Origin: CAYWFU01 sp964457585
GTDB taxonomy: Bacteria; JACRDZ01
Length of the DNA stretch: 29,373 nucleotides
Direction: 5' to 3'
Assembly (NCBI GenBank): GCA_964457585.1
Contig: CAYWFU010000033.1
Span: forward strand, 1-29,373
The position numbers and the translations under genes are program-made. This document shows positions 15,310-22,155 of the stretch, piece after piece. Within the stretch, counting starts at the first letter, position 1; each line of letters begins with the position of its first letter. Below the pieces are notes generated by a model, which did not search any database, was not told the origin of the DNA, and worked only from the letters and a program-made list of their open reading frames with translations.

Positions 15310-15477
15310 AATTGAAACCTATACCTTTACCTTATTTAATTTTTTGCAAGCCATACGTTCATAAAAGTATAACTTTATCTAACTATTTCTTGAACTATAC
15401 CTTTGTTTTCCGCTATTTGTTTTCCCTTCATTCTGGCCACGTCTGATATCATAAATTTTCCTTGAAAAAGTTAAAAA

Positions 15478-15820
15478 GGTAAAATACGAATTCTGGACTT
15501 ATTTTCATCCACAGTAATCAAGCACTCCATTTTTAAGCATAGATAGATTCATATTGTAGTTTCATGCATTCACCATAGGTAATTCTATTTCTTCTGCACG
15601 CCATGCAGTATATGTGAGTGCTTCACATATATACCCAAGCTAATCAGGTTTGCGAATTTATAACATCATCTGTACTTCATCTTGAAACGATCTTCATTCG
15701 CAAAATCCTCAACGTAGTTAAAACTACGCCTGCGGTTTTGCTCAATCAGATCGTTCCAATCTGAAGCACATCTGATTGTTATAATTTTCGCAAACCTGAT
15801 TAGCTTGGGTATATTTTCTT
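15478..15820 (-). pseudogene. DUF433-DUF5615 remnant, copy 2, split by a MITE
   Basis: The flanks of the MITE are homologous to 8051-8215. This copy has extra bases (one A near 15521 and a duplicated TAGA near 15543) that shift the DUF5615 frame. The DUF433 internal deletion is the same as in copy 1, so the deletion came before duplication and the MITE insertion came last. Confidence 0.65.
15631..15812. mobile_element. MITE (about 180 bp) with 26-bp perfect terminal inverted repeats, TA target
   Basis: The ends ATACCCAAGCTAATCAGGTT(TGCGAA) and their exact inverse enclose an almost fully palindromic interior with no ORF. The empty site survives at about 8196-8214 (CTTCACATATATTTTCTTA). Comparison places the insertion at TA with TA duplicated, as expected for IS630/Tc1-mariner-related MITEs. 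No transposase for it lies in the window. Confidence 0.85.
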
Positions 15821-15833
15821 AAAAGTAAAAAAC

Positions 15834-15865
15834 TAGATTCCCGCTTAAACACTGCGGGAATGACA
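15834..15865. repeat. GATTCCCGC/GCGGGAATGAC palindrome
   Basis: GATTCCCGC...GCGGGAATGAC is a common dispersed bacterial palindrome type. Relatives are at 16382-16408 and 18560-18645. Confidence 0.6.
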
Positions 15866-15942
15866 GACTCTCCTACACCGCGAAATAAATGTGCTGAATA
15901 GTTACATTTAAGTAAAATATTATAAAATAAGAAAAAATCCTG

Positions 15943-16191
15943 TTAACCAATTGCCAGTTCCCTTAATGGGATTTCTAACATTTTTTCAGGTTTTTCTTTT
16001 GATTGTGCCAATTTTTCCATTTTTTTTACAATTTCTGCTTTAAAGTACTGCTCTCCACAAATTTGACAAATACCAGCTGGTACATTTTTAATCACAGTAA
16101 TCAGGTCTTTGCCCCATCGGTAGTCAACGGTGATCCTTTTTTCTAAAACTTTTCCATCACAAAAGTGACATTTATGATAAACTCTGGACAT
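15943..16191 (-). CDS. YgiT/MqsA-type zinc-finger antitoxin
   Basis: This 82-residue protein has two CxxC pairs, Cys8/Cys11 (CHFC) and Cys42/Cys45 (CQIC), which bind one Zn as in the N-terminal domain of MqsA. The MqsA helix-turn-helix C-terminal domain is absent, which is usual for the short YgiT-type proteins that follow DUF4258 toxins. The gene immediately upstream (16197-16319) is a DUF4258 gene with an internal deletion. Its tail still provides this gene's ribosome binding site, GGAGGT. This antitoxin may therefore have no working partner. Confidence 0.86.
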   Translation of the reverse strand: MSRVYHKCHFCDGKVLEKRITVDYRWGKDLITVIKNVPAGICQICGEQYFKAEIVKKMEKLAQSKEKPEKMLEIPLRELAIG

Positions 16192-16196
16192 TAAGA

Positions 16197-16319
16197 TTAC
16201 CTCCTTTTTTTATAGTTCTCCAACCATTTATCAGGCCGTTTAGACGGATCATAAAGAGTAATAAGAAATAGCTCTTCTTTTCCATTAGCAATCAGCCTCC
16301 TGATTTTCTCGATATCCAA
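16197..16319 (-). pseudogene. DUF4258 toxin gene with internal deletion
   Basis: The 41-codon frame gives DIEKIRRLIANGK (N-terminal helix) joined to EELFLITLYDPSKRPDKW (C-terminal strand and tail of DUF4258). Normal members have about 85-100 residues. The frame is preserved and the start is a weak TTG, so about 45 central residues including the probable catalytic part were lost. It is followed six bases later by its usual YgiT partner. Confidence 0.65.
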
Positions 16320-16340
16320 CCTACAACTCCTTATCATTTT

Positions 16341-16408
16341 TTATCTGAAAGTGCCAAGAATATTGGGGCTGTCCAAAAAGGTGTCATTCCGCACTTGATG
16401 CGGAATCC
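16341..16408. repeat. Half copy of the composite repeat followed by a TCATTCCGC palindrome
   Basis: TTATCTGAAAGTGCCAAGAA (one arm of the composite repeat) breaks off at 16362. GTCATTCCGCACTTGATGCG followed by GAATCC (16383-16408) forms a hairpin directly abutting the hicB fragment. Confidence 0.65.
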
Positions 16409-16600
16409 AAATTTAAGCCCAACAATAATCTATTCTTCCAAAACTGAACGCAATTCATCTTCACATTCTCGTAGAGATTTTGCAAAGGCAATTACCCCTT
16501 TGCATTTTGGTATTCGTCCTGCAAAAGAACCATCTTCAAGCTTATCATACTTGGCACATGACATAGCATATTTTATATAATCTGTTAAATAAAATTCCAT
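16408..16600 (-). pseudogene. 5' fragment of hicB, duplicated
   Basis: It is nearly identical to the first 63 codons of the intact hicB (8568-8834), including MEFYLTDYIKYAMSCAKYDK. One substitution turns Trp58 into a stop (16430-16432). Upstream, the strong ribosome binding site has been replaced by sequence from the degraded ORF repeat (AAATTCTTCTAATTCAT). It cannot give an active antitoxin. Confidence 0.85.
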
Positions 16601-16675
16601 TTAAATTCTTCTAATTCATTATATATCTTCCTCTGAATTAAATTTCCCTTGTTTATTAAATATCTTAGCATAGTA

Positions 16676-16894
16676 TTATGCTACTGCAAAATTTTTTGTT
16701 TGAAAGGTTATATTTAATTCATTTATATCAATTAATTTTCTAGCAGATGCATTTAAAAATTCAATACTTACAGGTTGCTTATCCTCTCCATAGCTTACAA
16801 TCACTCCTCCAGGTTCTTCAATAGCATCTACTGGCGGATTATTGCGAAGAATAAGAATTAAAATATCCGATTCAGCATCATAATTTAGTTTCAT
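16676..16894 (-). CDS. DUF2283 antitoxin-like protein
   Basis: This 72-residue DUF2283 protein has the opening MKLNYDAESDILILILRNNP and the segment EEPGGVIVSYGEDKQPVSIE, both standard for the family. Its start overlaps the end of the DUF4258 gene by 17 bp, the usual two-gene order in which DUF4258 is the likely toxin and DUF2283 the antitoxin. Its partner is now broken by a MITE, so this gene depends on any remaining read-through transcription. GGGAGA lies upstream of the ATG. Confidence 0.85.
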   Translation of the reverse strand: MKLNYDAESDILILILRNNPPVDAIEEPGGVIVSYGEDKQPVSIEFLNASARKLIDINELNITFQTKNFAVA

Positions 16895-17256
16895 TGTTTT
16901 CTCCCTTACAATATTTTTCTACTTTGCTAGTCCAATAAACTGTTAAAATTTTTCTACCTTCCAATATATTTTTAAAAGGAACTCTTAATAAACCTCCACG
17001 GTTTTTTGATTGAGCTACAAAAGCATCTATATCGCCATGTATTATTTGTTCAGGATTTTTAACTAATTCTTCCACTTCTTTTTCAGTGATTTCTTTTTTT
17101 CGTTCCCATTCTTTCTGCCGATCTTTAGGGCTTGCGACGAAATAACTGTAACAATTTAAATATTTTCATGCGTTCCTATATGATTTTTTTTATAATAAAT
17201 TTGTTACAGTTATTTCGTCGCAAGCCCTTAGCATGTTTCGTCCAAATAATCTTCAT
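16878..17256 (-). pseudogene. DUF4258 toxin gene interrupted by a MITE
   Basis: The minus strand reads MKIIWTKHA up to the MITE, and KDRQKEWERKKEITEKEVEE after it. Removing the 100-bp element plus one TTA copy restores an uninterrupted 91-residue DUF4258 protein ending TVYWTSKVEKYCKGENNETKL minus nothing. The restored length is a multiple of three. As it stands, translation from the ATG at 17256 stops inside the element. A 65-codon frame from the internal GTG at 17075 remains open but lacks the N-terminal Trp-x-Lys-His segment. Confidence 0.85.
17128..17227. mobile_element. MITE (100 bp) with 27-bp terminal inverted repeats and TTA target duplication
   Basis: The ends GGGCTTGCGACGAAATAACT(GTAACAA) are perfect inverted repeats. 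The A/T-rich centre has no ORF. TTA lies on each side (17125-17127 and 17228-17230). Excision with one TTA restores the host reading frame. The transposase family is not evident from the ends alone. Confidence 0.88.
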
Positions 17257-17340
17257 CTTAATTTTCCCGTTAAATTTTGATATTATAACTTAAAATAAAA
17301 AAGGGATTAACGTCCTTAAAAAGTTAAAGTGTTCTGTCTC

Positions 17341-17494
17341 TGATAGGAATTATTTATCTGGGAGTGCCAAAGGCACTAATTATAATAATTATTTACCTTT
17401 CAGAGACTTTATTTATATTTGTGCCAATTCATCCTGTAGAGACGCAAAATTTTGCGTCTCTACCAGAGGTATTCTTGGCACTTCCAGATAAAAT
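17341..17494. repeat. Composite palindromic repeat with GAGACGC core
   Basis: The arms GTGCCAATTCATCC and GGTATTCTTGGCACTTCCAG enclose a 28-bp perfect palindrome (17436-17463, centre GAGACGCAAAATTTTGCGTC) instead of the CTGCAG hairpin of copies A and B. A second GTGCCA...GGCAC unit lies at 17363-17377. The same palindrome stands alone at 29147-29174. Confidence 0.85.
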
Positions 17495-17540
17495 CCTTTC
17501 TTTTACACGGCGACCATTGACTCACGATGAGGTCTCCTAT
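17491..17540 (-). pseudogene. hicB/hicA junction fragment
   Basis: About 50 bp match 8562-8613, with one difference (GATGAG for GACGAG). The match covers the last codons of hicB, the hicA ribosome binding site and the GTG start. It lies immediately downstream of the fused MNT-HEPN gene. Confidence 0.8.
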
Positions 17541-17551
17541 TAAGATTTATT

Positions 17552-18415
17552 TCATTTTTGTAAAAAATTATCTTTTACAATTTGTATAAAATTTTTAAAA
17601 TATGGTTCGCTTTTTTTTATAAAATCCGATATACGCTTCCAACGAATATCCAGATATTCATGGGCAAGAATATTACGTAATTCAGTCCAATTTGCTAATT
17701 GTTCTCCTAAATTTTCTGTAAAATTTGGAAGATTCCCAATACTTCTGAGTATCTCCCTATATGTTGAAGGGACAGGTCGTTTTTCACTTGCTAAAATGGT
17801 TTTTGAAATATCAATTGCTGCATTTACTAAATTTTCTATCCATCGCTCTGTTTGCCTCCTTTTCATACTATCTCTTTCATATTCTAATTGAGTAAGATCA
17901 TAAAACTTATCAGCATCTCTTAATTCAGAATCAAGAAAAATAAGGCGTTTATTAAGAATATCTCTATCTTCATCGCTTAATGAAAAAGATCTCCAATAAA
18001 CATCAGCATATTCCCTTGTAGTTTGACGAAAATCTTCAGCTTCTCTGGTTACAATCAACATAAATTCAAGATAAATTTTTCTATCTTTTATTATTAAAGG
18101 AAACCCTTTTATTGCAGAAGCGCAAATATTTGACGGAGCACGGTTTAAAACAATAAAATCAACATTATCAGTTTGTAAAATTTCGATTAAATCTCCACAT
18201 ATTTTATCTTCCTCAGGATAATTGCGATTATTCTCCCATTCAATAACATGAGAAAACGGCTTAAAATATGCGGCAATATCCCAATCAGAAAGCGCAGTGG
18301 CATTTTTCTGTATATTTACTTTCGATTGAGAACCAAAAATAAATGCCATAGAAATATCTTGTTTTTGGGAAAAATAATTTTTTAATAATTCTATTTTTTC
18401 CTCTCTCTCTATCAT
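17552..18415 (-). CDS. Fused MNT nucleotidyltransferase-HEPN (HepT-like) protein
   Basis: This 287-residue protein joins the two halves of an MntA-HepT toxin-antitoxin pair. The N-terminal nucleotidyltransferase has GS at 28-29 (FIFGSQSK) and SDWDIAAYF (Asp44, Asp46). The C-terminal all-alpha HEPN domain (about 150-287) has the RNase motif RNILAHEY: Arg247, His252 and Tyr254. In HepT the Arg-x4-His-x-Tyr motif is both the RNase centre and the site AMPylated by MntA. In cis, the nucleotidyltransferase could silence its own HEPN by modifying Tyr254, which is inference. No separate partner gene is adjacent. A region of about 100 residues linking the domains is not assigned. Confidence 0.85.
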   Translation of the reverse strand: MIEREEKIELLKNYFSQKQDISMAFIFGSQSKVNIQKNATALSDWDIAAYFKPFSHVIEWENNRNYPEEDKICGDLIEILQTDNVDFIVLNRAPSNICASAIKGFPLIIKDRKIYLEFMLIVTREAEDFRQTTREYADVYWRSFSLSDEDRDILNKRLIFLDSELRDADKFYDLTQLEYERDSMKRRQTERWIENLVNAAIDISKTILASEKRPVPSTYREILRSIGNLPNFTENLGEQLANWTELRNILAHEYLDIRWKRISDFIKKSEPYFKNFIQIVKDNFLQK

Positions 18416-18541
18416 TTAAATTTTCTCCTATTTCTATTTATATAGTATCATAATTCATATGATCACGCATAATCTGTACCTAAAAGCTTTCCACCTTCAG
18501 TCTATTCACCTGAGTAGTTACATTTTTTCATAAAGTTTCAC

Positions 18542-18733
18542 CTAAAAAAGCACCGGTTTACTGTCACTCCCGACATGTTTTATCGGGAATCTAATGTTTA
18601 ATATAAACCATATCCCCGATAAAACATGTCGGGGATGACATTGCTCACCCAGAATTGCTACTCTAGGTATAACAACTTCATCTGAAAATATTTTCTGGAA
18701 AAATTTATCATGTATCTGGTTTATTTCTTTCAT
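18542..18733 (-). pseudogene. N-terminal fragment of an Rpn-family (PD-(D/E)XK) nuclease, ended by a palindrome
   Basis: The first residues, MKEINQIHDKFFQKIFSDE, match the conserved start of Rpn/'recombination-promoting nuclease' proteins (HDKFFK.IFSD), which are normally about 300 residues. The frame then runs into an inverted repeat pair (18563-18645) and stops. Nothing of the nuclease core is present. The start codon is three bases after the Uma2 stop. Confidence 0.7.
18560..18645. repeat. Inverted pair of CCCGACATGTTTTATCGGG palindromes
   Basis: CTCCCGACATGTTTTATCGG and its inverse CCGATAAAACATGTCGGGGA are separated by about 25 bp of A/T-rich sequence. The unit belongs to the same broad GATTCCCG/CGGGAATGAC type seen at 15834 and 16382. 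Confidence 0.7.
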
Positions 18734-18736
18734 AGA

Positions 18737-19294
18737 CTAAAATATTTTTCCTAAATCTATATTCAATCCCTTAATAACATGCGATTCAATAATATCATTT
18801 TCAAAGTATGTTTTTATAAGAGTATATTCGTTTTTATTTTTTAATTGATAAACCTCAACTAATTTATCATCACAAGCAACAATCCAATATTCCTTAACTC
18901 CAAATCGTGCATATAACTTTTTCTTTTGTATTGTGTCTCTATACCCTGAACTCTCTGAAACTATTTCAATAATAAAATCTGGCGCACCTTCAATATTTTT
19001 TTCTTTTATTATTGATAATCTATCTTTAGTTATAAATAAAATATCAGGTTCTACAACATTTGTGTTATCAAAATGAACATCAAAAGGAGCAATAAAAACT
19101 TCTCCTAAATTATTGTCTGTTACAAATTTATCAATAGAGACTGCAAGTTTCCGTGAAATTCTTTGATGTTTTGTTACTGGGGATGGTGCCATAAATAGGT
19201 CTCCTTCTATAAGTTCATATCTAATCTCATCAGGAGTTTTTAAATAATCTTCATATGTATATTTTCTTTTTTCAATAGCAATTGTATGAGACAT
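18737..19294 (-). CDS. Uma2-family endonuclease-like protein (DUF820)
   Basis: This 185-residue PD-(D/E)XK-fold protein of the Uma2 family has YTYEDYLKTPDEIRYELIEG at the N-terminus. The catalytic-type residues are in VVEPDILFI (Asp), DFIIEIVSESS (Glu) and RDTIQKKKLYARFGV (Lys), followed by EYWIVACDDK. Uma2 proteins are abundant in repeat-rich genomes and are thought to be restriction-like nucleases, but their role is unproven. GGAGGT lies upstream of the ATG. Copies of its 3' end are scattered at 8267-8358, 8857-8892 and 12998-13039, so this gene or a relative was a donor in several rearrangements. Confidence 0.9.
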   Translation of the reverse strand: MSHTIAIEKRKYTYEDYLKTPDEIRYELIEGDLFMAPSPVTKHQRISRKLAVSIDKFVTDNNLGEVFIAPFDVHFDNTNVVEPDILFITKDRLSIIKEKNIEGAPDFIIEIVSESSGYRDTIQKKKLYARFGVKEYWIVACDDKLVEVYQLKNKNEYTLIKTYFENDIIESHVIKGLNIDLGKIF

Positions 19295-19313
19295 ATACTC
19301 ACCTCCATAATAT

Positions 19314-19346
19314 AAAAAATTAACTCTTCAGGTATTTAGCCTGAGG
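19314..19346 (-). terminator. Possible terminator after the ketosynthase gene
   Basis: On the minus strand the stem TCAGG...CCTGA is followed by AGAGTTAATTTTTTA. The stem is short (5 bp), so this is a weak candidate. Its position is right for the end of the biosynthetic operon before the island. Confidence 0.35.
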
Positions 19347-19415
19347 ACGGAATTCGTCATCATAGACAATTTTACTTTATTTTTATTTAATCTCATTTTT
19401 TATCCTTAGGATTTT

Positions 19416-20624
19416 TCATTGAAACTTTTTAATTACCAGACACGTATTATTCCCACCAAAAGCATATGCATTATTTAATGCAATATTTATTTTTTTTCTT
19501 TTTGCTTTATTTGGTGTACAATCTATATCACAATTTGGGTCCGGTGTTTCATAATTTATTGTTGGAGGTATAACATCTTCTTTTACTACCATACAACATG
19601 TCAATGCTTCAATTGCCGATGCTGCACCCATTGCATGTCCGAGCATTGATTTTATTGAGCTAATTGAAATAGTTTTAATTTTTTCTTTGAAAACATTTTT
19701 TATTGCAGCACACTCAGTTTTATCATTAGAAGGTGTTCCAGTTCCATGAACATTTATATAATCAACATCCTCTTTTTTAATATTAGCATCTTTCAAAGCT
19801 TTTAAAATAACTTTTTCAATACCTTTTGTTTGAGCTGCTGTAATATGAAAAGCATCACAGCTAAGGCCATAACCTATTACTTCTGCATAGATATCAGCAT
19901 TTCTTTTTAATGCAGAGTCTAATGATTCGAGTATAAGAATCCCTGCTCCTTCACCAACCATCATACCTTTTCTATTCTTATCAAATGGCTGGCATTTAAG
20001 AGGAGCCATTGCATAAAGACGATGGAACCCAAAATATGCATTTTTAGAAAAAGCATCTGCTCCTCCTGCAATTGCATAATCTAAATCTCCTTTACTTACC
20101 AAGTCAAACGCATAACCAATAGCATAATTCCCTGCGGCGCAGGCAGTTGGGATAAGATAATTTGGTCCTATTATTTTAAAATATTCAGCAATATTAGCAG
20201 AAATATTATTTGCTGAAGCATATAAAATTTTTGCTTTATCTATTTTTAAATATCCATCTTTAGCCCATAAATCAATGGACTCCTCCAAAGGTCTTTCACC
20301 CATTGTTGTGCCGATAAAAATCCCTGTTTTTTTATTAATAGCTTTTATAGATAATTTAGCATCCTGTAATGCCAGAATTGCGGCTGAAATAGCTAATTGC
20401 GAGGTACGTCCTAAAAATCCGACTTTTTTCTTAGCAATAAAATCTTCCGGATAAAAATTTTTTATCTCACCGCCAAGATGACATCTGAATTCCTGTGTGT
20501 CAAACGAAGTAACTTTACTTATACCCGATTTCCCATTAATTATAGATTTCCAGAATTCATCTTTACCAATTCCAACAGATGAAATTACTCCTAAACCAGT
20601 TACTACAACTCTATGTTTGTTCAT
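19416..20624 (-). CDS. Beta-ketoacyl-ACP synthase (FabF-like KS, catalytically complete)
   Basis: This 402-residue condensing enzyme has a full catalytic triad: Cys162 (PTACAAGNYA), His293 (NVHGTGTP) and His330 (SIKSMLGHAMG), with Lys325. It performs decarboxylative Claisen condensation of malonyl-ACP with an acyl primer. The nearby chain-length-factor-like gene (22581-23819) lacks all three residues. Together they look like a KS-CLF heterodimer, as in type II polyketide and aryl polyene synthases. Its start overlaps the dehydratase gene by 14 bp. It is the last gene of the biosynthetic operon before the island. A housekeeping FabF role is less likely because of the partner. Confidence 0.93.
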   Translation of the reverse strand: MNKHRVVVTGLGVISSVGIGKDEFWKSIINGKSGISKVTSFDTQEFRCHLGGEIKNFYPEDFIAKKKVGFLGRTSQLAISAAILALQDAKLSIKAINKKTGIFIGTTMGERPLEESIDLWAKDGYLKIDKAKILYASANNISANIAEYFKIIGPNYLIPTACAAGNYAIGYAFDLVSKGDLDYAIAGGADAFSKNAYFGFHRLYAMAPLKCQPFDKNRKGMMVGEGAGILILESLDSALKRNADIYAEVIGYGLSCDAFHITAAQTKGIEKVILKALKDANIKKEDVDYINVHGTGTPSNDKTECAAIKNVFKEKIKTISISSIKSMLGHAMGAASAIEALTCCMVVKEDVIPPTINYETPDPNCDIDCTPNKAKRKKINIALNNAYAFGGNNTCLVIKKFQ

Positions 20625-21057
20625 AATTTTTTATTCCAAATATAATATTTGCCTTAGCAACAATTTTATCACTAACTCTGGCAAATGCATCAACTATTCC
20701 TGCATTATCAATAATTTTCACTTTATTAATTTCTAAAATAAGCTTATCTCCCGGGAATACAGGCAATAAAAATTCGGCTTTTACTTTACTTAAATAATAA
20801 TCAGGATGGGTTTCCGCTATTTCAGGTTTGCATATATAATATAGAATTATAGCACTTTGCGCCATTGCTTCAATTATTAAAACCCCTGGCATAATAGGTT
20901 TTAGAGGAAAATGTCCATGGAAAAAACTTTCATTTTTTTTTATATTTTTTACTGCTACAACTCTTTCAGTACCATTAATCTCAATTACTTCATCAATAAA
21001 AAGAAATGGCTCCCTATGCGGTAAAATGGATTTAATTTTTTCTATATTCCAATTCAT
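20611..21057 (-). CDS. FabZ-like 3-hydroxyacyl-ACP dehydratase
   Basis: This 148-residue hotdog-fold protein has the FabZ signature FFHGHFPLKPIMPG (catalytic His49) and the following helix with Glu63 (LIIEAMAQ). The N-terminal ILPHREPFLFIDEV is also diagnostic. It removes water from 3-hydroxyacyl-ACP to give trans-2-enoyl-ACP. With no enoyl reductase gene in the operon, the double bonds it makes may be retained, giving a polyene. That is inference. It overlaps the downstream ketosynthase gene and lies 12 bp after the small ORF of the inserted nucleotidyltransferase module. Confidence 0.93.
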   Translation of the reverse strand: MNWNIEKIKSILPHREPFLFIDEVIEINGTERVVAVKNIKKNESFFHGHFPLKPIMPGVLIIEAMAQSAIILYYICKPEIAETHPDYYLSKVKAEFLLPVFPGDKLILEINKVKIIDNAGIVDAFARVSDKIVAKANIIFGIKNYEQT

Positions 21058-21069
21058 AATTAGCTCCAG

Positions 21070-21312
21070 TCATATCCGCATAAGAATTTTTTTTTGTTCT
21101 TCGTGAGAAAAATCCTCAGTATAAAAACGGAGAAATATGTATTTATTTATCTCTTTTGAATCAATATTAGGGTTATTGCTTTTTAAAAATGCCAATATTT
21201 GAGTACGAGCCATTTCAAACATAGAAAAACCCATTATTAATCTTTCCTGTCCAGTTTTATTCATAATCATTTTATTAAAATATAATTCAACTTCATTATT
21301 AGTATCTTTCAT
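21070..21312 (-). CDS. Small partner protein of the nucleotidyltransferase module
   Basis: This 80-residue helical protein contains RLIMGFSMFEMARTQILAFL and KYIFLRFYTEDFS, a pattern I have seen in small proteins next to nucleotidyltransferases of toxin-antitoxin type. I cannot name a domain. The start overlaps the end of the nucleotidyltransferase gene by 4 bp (ATGA). The pair lies inside the fatty-acid operon, between the ACP and dehydratase genes, and has no obvious biosynthetic role. Confidence 0.72.
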   Translation of the reverse strand: MKDTNNEVELYFNKMIMNKTGQERLIMGFSMFEMARTQILAFLKSNNPNIDSKEINKYIFLRFYTEDFSHEEQKKILMRI

Positions 21313-21854
21313 CTTTTCACCTTTTTATAAATATCATCAAGCCCCAGCTTTGATATCCATTTTTTGATATAGATCATATCTAGAGCAGGTACTGTATTTA
21401 AAATATTTTTTACATCTTTTAATTGCATTTCTGATAGGCTGTCCTTAGCCCAAAAAAGTTTTGAAATTACTAAATCTTCAGGTGAAGTAATATAGAGTTT
21501 CATCCCTTCAAAAAAAATACTTTGTCTGCGTTCGAATTCAACCTTACGGTATTCCAGATTTTTTTTTATAATAAAATCTACTTTCACAATTCCTGTATTA
21601 TGAATAATATTGAATATATGATAATTGTTAATAGCTTCTTTTATGGAATTTAAATCTATATAAAAATCATCTGCAAAAAGAGAAAAAATTTTTTTTGCAT
21701 CATCTTTATTAATTTCTATAATAATATCAATATCTCTTGTCATTCGTGGTATTGTATAAAAATTAGCTGCTATAGAACCTGTTACCATATATGGTATATT
21801 ATTTAATTCTAACTTTTTTGTAACTATTTTTAGTACTTCCAATTCATCTATCAT
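21309..21854 (-). CDS. Nucleotidyltransferase (DUF6036/AbiEii-like) inserted in the biosynthetic operon
   Basis: This 181-residue nucleotidyltransferase-fold protein has VTGSIAANFY at residues 24-33, then PRMTRDIDIII with Asp41 and Asp43. The C-terminal half contains SPEDLVISKLFWAKDSLSEMQ, a segment typical of this family. Such proteins are toxin-antitoxin or abortive-infection components. It is related in layout to the gene at 9366-9857, with a different small partner. Its presence between acp and fabZ, in the same orientation and with small gaps, is best explained as insertion of a cargo module into an existing operon. Confidence 0.85.
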   Translation of the reverse strand: MIDELEVLKIVTKKLELNNIPYMVTGSIAANFYTIPRMTRDIDIIIEINKDDAKKIFSLFADDFYIDLNSIKEAINNYHIFNIIHNTGIVKVDFIIKKNLEYRKVEFERRQSIFFEGMKLYITSPEDLVISKLFWAKDSLSEMQLKDVKNILNTVPALDMIYIKKWISKLGLDDIYKKVKR

Positions 21855-21891
21855 GAAAAATCCTTAATGAAATACAATTTTATGCAATCCT

Positions 21892-22131
21892 TTATTTTTT
21901 TAATTTTTTAGTATATTCAATTATTTTATTTAAATTTTTCATTTTTGGAATATCATTCTCAGGAACAATGATCCGATATTTTTTTTCGATCATTGCAACA
22001 ATCTCAATTGCTTTCAATGAATCTATTCCTAAATCATTAATAAGATCTGCATCTGGTTTTAATTTCTCAATAGGTACTTCAGTTATTTCTGATACTAATT
22101 GCTTTATCTCTTCTTCAATATTAGGGATCAT
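21892..22131 (-). CDS. Acyl carrier protein
   Basis: This 79-residue acidic four-helix protein has the phosphopantetheine attachment motif LGIDSLKAIEI, with the serine at residue 38 from the chosen start. The ATG at 22131 has AAGGAG five bases upstream and is preferred to the GTG at 22137. It carries the growing chain for the KS-CLF, ketoreductase and dehydratase encoded around it. It is a dedicated ACP and not the housekeeping AcpP by context. There is no phosphopantetheinyl transferase in the window, so modification must come from elsewhere. Confidence 0.93.
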   Translation of the reverse strand: MIPNIEEEIKQLVSEITEVPIEKLKPDADLINDLGIDSLKAIEIVAMIEKKYRIIVPENDIPKMKNLNKIIEYTKKLKK

Positions 22132-22155
22132 GTACACTCCTTTTAAAAGTAAAAA

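Larger units (their letters stand above)
15310..15942. other. 633-bp intergenic mosaic with a MITE
   Basis: It contains a segment shared with 12702-12812 (15356-15478) and a second DUF433-DUF5615 remnant (15478-15820). A MITE is inserted in that remnant (15631-15812). An ATTCCCGC/GCGGGAAT palindrome (15834-15865) follows. No intact gene is present. Confidence 0.65.

Noticed and set aside
18542..18733. A complete small gene
   Set aside because: Only the first 19 or so residues resemble a known family (Rpn). The rest is translated palindromic repeat.
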